DNA from: CAKMZU01 sp965248335
Lineage (GTDB): Bacteria > Pseudomonadota > Gammaproteobacteria > Pseudomonadales > DT-91
Length of the DNA stretch: 64,000 bases
Direction of reading: 5' to 3'
NCBI GenBank assembly: GCA_965248335.1
Contig: CBDFIY010000001.1
Location: forward strand, 331,722 to 395,721
The notes under the pieces were generated by a model, which was not told where the DNA came from, did not search any database, and saw only the letters and a program-made list of their open reading frames with translations. Position 1 is the first letter of the stretch, and the number at the start of each line of letters is the position of its first letter. The position numbers and the translations under genes are program-made. Positions 62,214 through 64,000 of the stretch are shown here, one piece after another.

Positions 62214-63577
62214 CCATTCAACAAATATTAGTCGTCGACGATGAGCCGGATATCCGGCAACTCCTCTATATCACAATTACCCGTATGGGATACTCATGCA
62301 AAACAGCCTATGATGTTAGCGATGCTAAAAATTTGTTAGCTAAACATAAATTCCAGCTTTGCCTAACCGATATGAAACTTCCCGATGGATCTGGCATTGA
62401 TGTTATCAAGCATATCCAGACAAACTATGCCGACTTGCCTGTCGCAATGATAACCGCATTCGGCAGCGTAGATAACGCCATCGAAGCAATGAAGGCTGGC
62501 GCTTTTGATTATGTCACAAAGCCTATAGAGCTTGAACGGCTAAGAAGCCTCATCAGCGTTGCGCTAAAATCTTTACAAGATGTTAAGCAACTCGCCCCTC
62601 TTGATAATAGCCCAAACCTCATCGGGGAAACGGCTGCGGTTAAAACCTTAAAAAACCAAATTGCCAGGCTCGCGAAAAGCCAGGCTCCCGTGTTTATCAA
62701 TGGAGAATCCGGTAGTGGTAAGGAGTTAGTTGCCCGCATGATTCATGCAAAAAGTAATCGTTATGATGGCCCTTTTATCGCGATTAACTGCGGAGCAATC
62801 CCTTCTGAGTTAGTAGAAAGCGAATTTTTTGGTCATGAGAAAGGCAGCTTCACAGGTGCTATTGATAAAAAGCTTGGATTATTCCGCTCAGCAAATAAAG
62901 GGACTTTATTTCTTGATGAAATCGCTGACTTACCCGTTGCTATGCAAGTCAAACTCCTTCGTGCAATTCAAGAAAAATCTATTCGGCCCATCGGCGGTAC
63001 AGCAGAAATTTCCATCGATGTGCGAATCCTGAGCGCAAGCCACAAAAACTTACCTGATGCCATCATTAAAAATCAGTTTAGGGAAGACTTATATTATCGA
63101 ATCAATGTGATTGAAGTCTGCGTACCCAGCCTTAGAGATAGAAAACAAGATATTCCACAGCTCGCTAGCCACATCCTTGAAAAACTTTCAGAGCGCTATG
63201 AATCACCTTTAGTTTCACTGTCTGAGTCTGCACTTGATGTACTTTTAGCTTACTCTTTTCCGGGAAATGTCAGAGAGTTAGAGAATATTCTCGAACGGGC
63301 ATTCACGCTCACCGACTCCAACTTTATTGAAAAACAAGATCTTCACATTAACAGCGCACTACCCACCAAAAATGATGGTCATATCAATGAAAATACTGAG
63401 GGTTTTAATGTTCAAGATGCCTTTGGTGACATTGATGCCTATCTTGGCGATTTAGAGATCAAAATTCTCACAGCAGCACTTGAAAAAACACGTTGGAACA
63501 AAACGGCTGCAGCTGACATTTTAGGCATTTCTTTTAGAGCGATCCGCTATAAATTAAAAAAATACGGCATTGAATAA
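62210..63577 (+). CDS. pilR: Sigma-54 response regulator PilR
   Basis: Activates pilA transcription with sigma-54. The 455-residue NtrC-family protein has a receiver domain (LVVDDEPD, phospho-acceptor Asp54 in LTDMKLPDGSG), an AAA+ domain with Walker A GESGSGKELVARMIH, the sigma-54 contact loop GSFTGAIDKKLG, Walker B LFLDEIADLP, and a Fis-type helix-turn-helix at the end (NKTAAADILGISFRAIRYKLKKYGI). Its likely target is the -24/-12 promoter at 42879-42894. Confidence 0.96.
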   Translation: MTIQQILVVDDEPDIRQLLYITITRMGYSCKTAYDVSDAKNLLAKHKFQLCLTDMKLPDGSGIDVIKHIQTNYADLPVAMITAFGSVDNAIEAMKAGAFDYVTKPIELERLRSLISVALKSLQDVKQLAPLDNSPNLIGETAAVKTLKNQIARLAKSQAPVFINGESGSGKELVARMIHAKSNRYDGPFIAINCGAIPSELVESEFFGHEKGSFTGAIDKKLGLFRSANKGTLFLDEIADLPVAMQVKLLRAIQEKSIRPIGGTAEISIDVRILSASHKNLPDAIIKNQFREDLYYRINVIEVCVPSLRDRKQDIPQLASHILEKLSERYESPLVSLSESALDVLLAYSFPGNVRELENILERAFTLTDSNFIEKQDLHINSALPTKNDGHINENTEGFNVQDAFGDIDAYLGDLEIKILTAALEKTRWNKTAAADILGISFRAIRYKLKKYGIE

Positions 63578-63637
63578 CTCTCTCATACACTAAAAAAATA
63601 GCCTTAAATCAAAATCCTACCAAGGAAGGTGGAGACA

Positions 63638-64000
63638 ATGATAATAAGAAAAAGTGCCGGTTTTACACTGATTGAATTAATGATTGCAGCATCTATACTT
63701 GCCATACTTTCAGTACTTGCAGCACCCAGCCTTCATGATTTCTTTGAAAGAACACAAACCCGAACCGTTAAAAATCAACTCATCCGGCACCTTACCTTTG
63801 CTCGTATCAATGCAATCAAATCGGGCTACCCCGTCATCATATGCGCTTCGGCTGATGCGCTAAACTGTAGCCCCTCCACCAATTGGTCAGAAAAAAGGCT
63901 CTTTGTCTTTAAAGACCTTAACCACGATAACAAATACAAACCCGAACAGGATGAGGTTCTTAGGATCACTGACGCCTTACCTCAAAATAGTTTCCTCAAG
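63638..64000 (+). CDS. fimT: FimT/GspH-type minor pseudopilin (cut by the window end)
   Basis: The first 121 codons of a gene that runs past the window edge. The prepilin leader is MIIRKSAG before FTLIELMIAASILAILSVLAAPSLHDFF, followed by the GspH/FimT pattern LTFARINAIKSGYPVIICASAD with a Cys pair. A strong GGTGGAG precedes the ATG. In Pseudomonas the minor pilin genes fimT, fimU, pilV-pilE follow pilR; the same order is expected outside the window. FimU or GspH remain possible names. Confidence 0.85.
   Translation, partial: MIIRKSAGFTLIELMIAASILAILSVLAAPSLHDFFERTQTRTVKNQLIRHLTFARINAIKSGYPVIICASADALNCSPSTNWSEKRLFVFKDLNHDNKYKPEQDEVLRITDALPQNSFLK

Noticed and set aside
1..64000. CRISPR arrays, tRNA or rRNA genes, prophage
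   Set aside because: No regularly spaced direct repeats, no tRNA-like cloverleaf with a GTTCRA arm in the gaps, and no phage structural genes were seen.

Overview
The window looks like the chromosome of a marine, aerobic gammaproteobacterium of moderate to low GC. The evidence is a sodium-pumping NADH:quinone oxidoreductase, the type IV pilus order ampE-ampD-x-nadC / pilB-C-D / pilA known from Pseudomonas, a pilS-pilR-fimT locus, and a meta-cleavage pathway for aromatic compounds. A Cycloclasticus-like PAH degrader fits well, but this is an inference from gene content, not a species call. I saw no tRNA, rRNA, CRISPR array or phage.

Layout. 1-5.0 kb: a partial comEC, a DUF2062 membrane protein, and the Lol lipoprotein-release ABC transporter. 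5.1-12.7 kb: nqrABCDEF with its maturation factors apbE and nqrM, all on the minus strand. 12.9-26.1 kb: central metabolism (long-form GAPDH, class I fumarase, acyl-CoA synthetase, a CaiB-type racemase, PEP carboxylase) with small accessory genes. 26.4-32.2 kb: one giant 1962-residue protein with a hydrophobic pore-like region, FG-GAP-type repeats and RTX repeats. 32.4-34.7 kb: cobC-cobT-cobU for the cobalamin lower ligand; bluB lies apart at 60 kb. 34.9-43.4 kb: ampE, ampD, nadC and the pilus core genes, with a clear sigma-54 promoter before pilA. 43.6-53.2 kb: a DJ-1 protein, an extradiol dioxygenase, a rhombosortase and two small envelope proteins, then the lower meta-cleavage genes (hydrolase, hydratase, acylating aldehyde dehydrogenase, aldolase), manC and an HbpS-like gene. 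53.2-55 kb: an accessory stretch with a repeat element, a candidate sigma-54-dependent A-rich small RNA and an IS200-type element. 55-64 kb: trhO, bolA, lysS, prfB (programmed frameshift), tfpZ, bluB, pilS, pilR and the start of a fimT-like gene.

How it fits together. The meta-cleavage enzymes turn ring-cleavage products into pyruvate and acetyl-CoA. Fumarase, PEP carboxylase and Nqr would use the carbon and electrons, and the pilus genes serve surface attachment or motility. The most interesting signal is at 53.5-53.8 kb. Three TGTTAC-type half-sites stand upstream of a -24/-12 promoter, followed by about 130 nt rich in AANAANAA motifs and ending in a strong terminator. This is the architecture of the CbrB/Crc-Hfq small RNAs (CrcZ type) that relieve catabolite repression in Pseudomonas. 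A second system-level feature is a 128-bp intergenic repeat with TATACC/GGTATA ends, present four times, which creates false N-terminal extensions on neighbouring genes.
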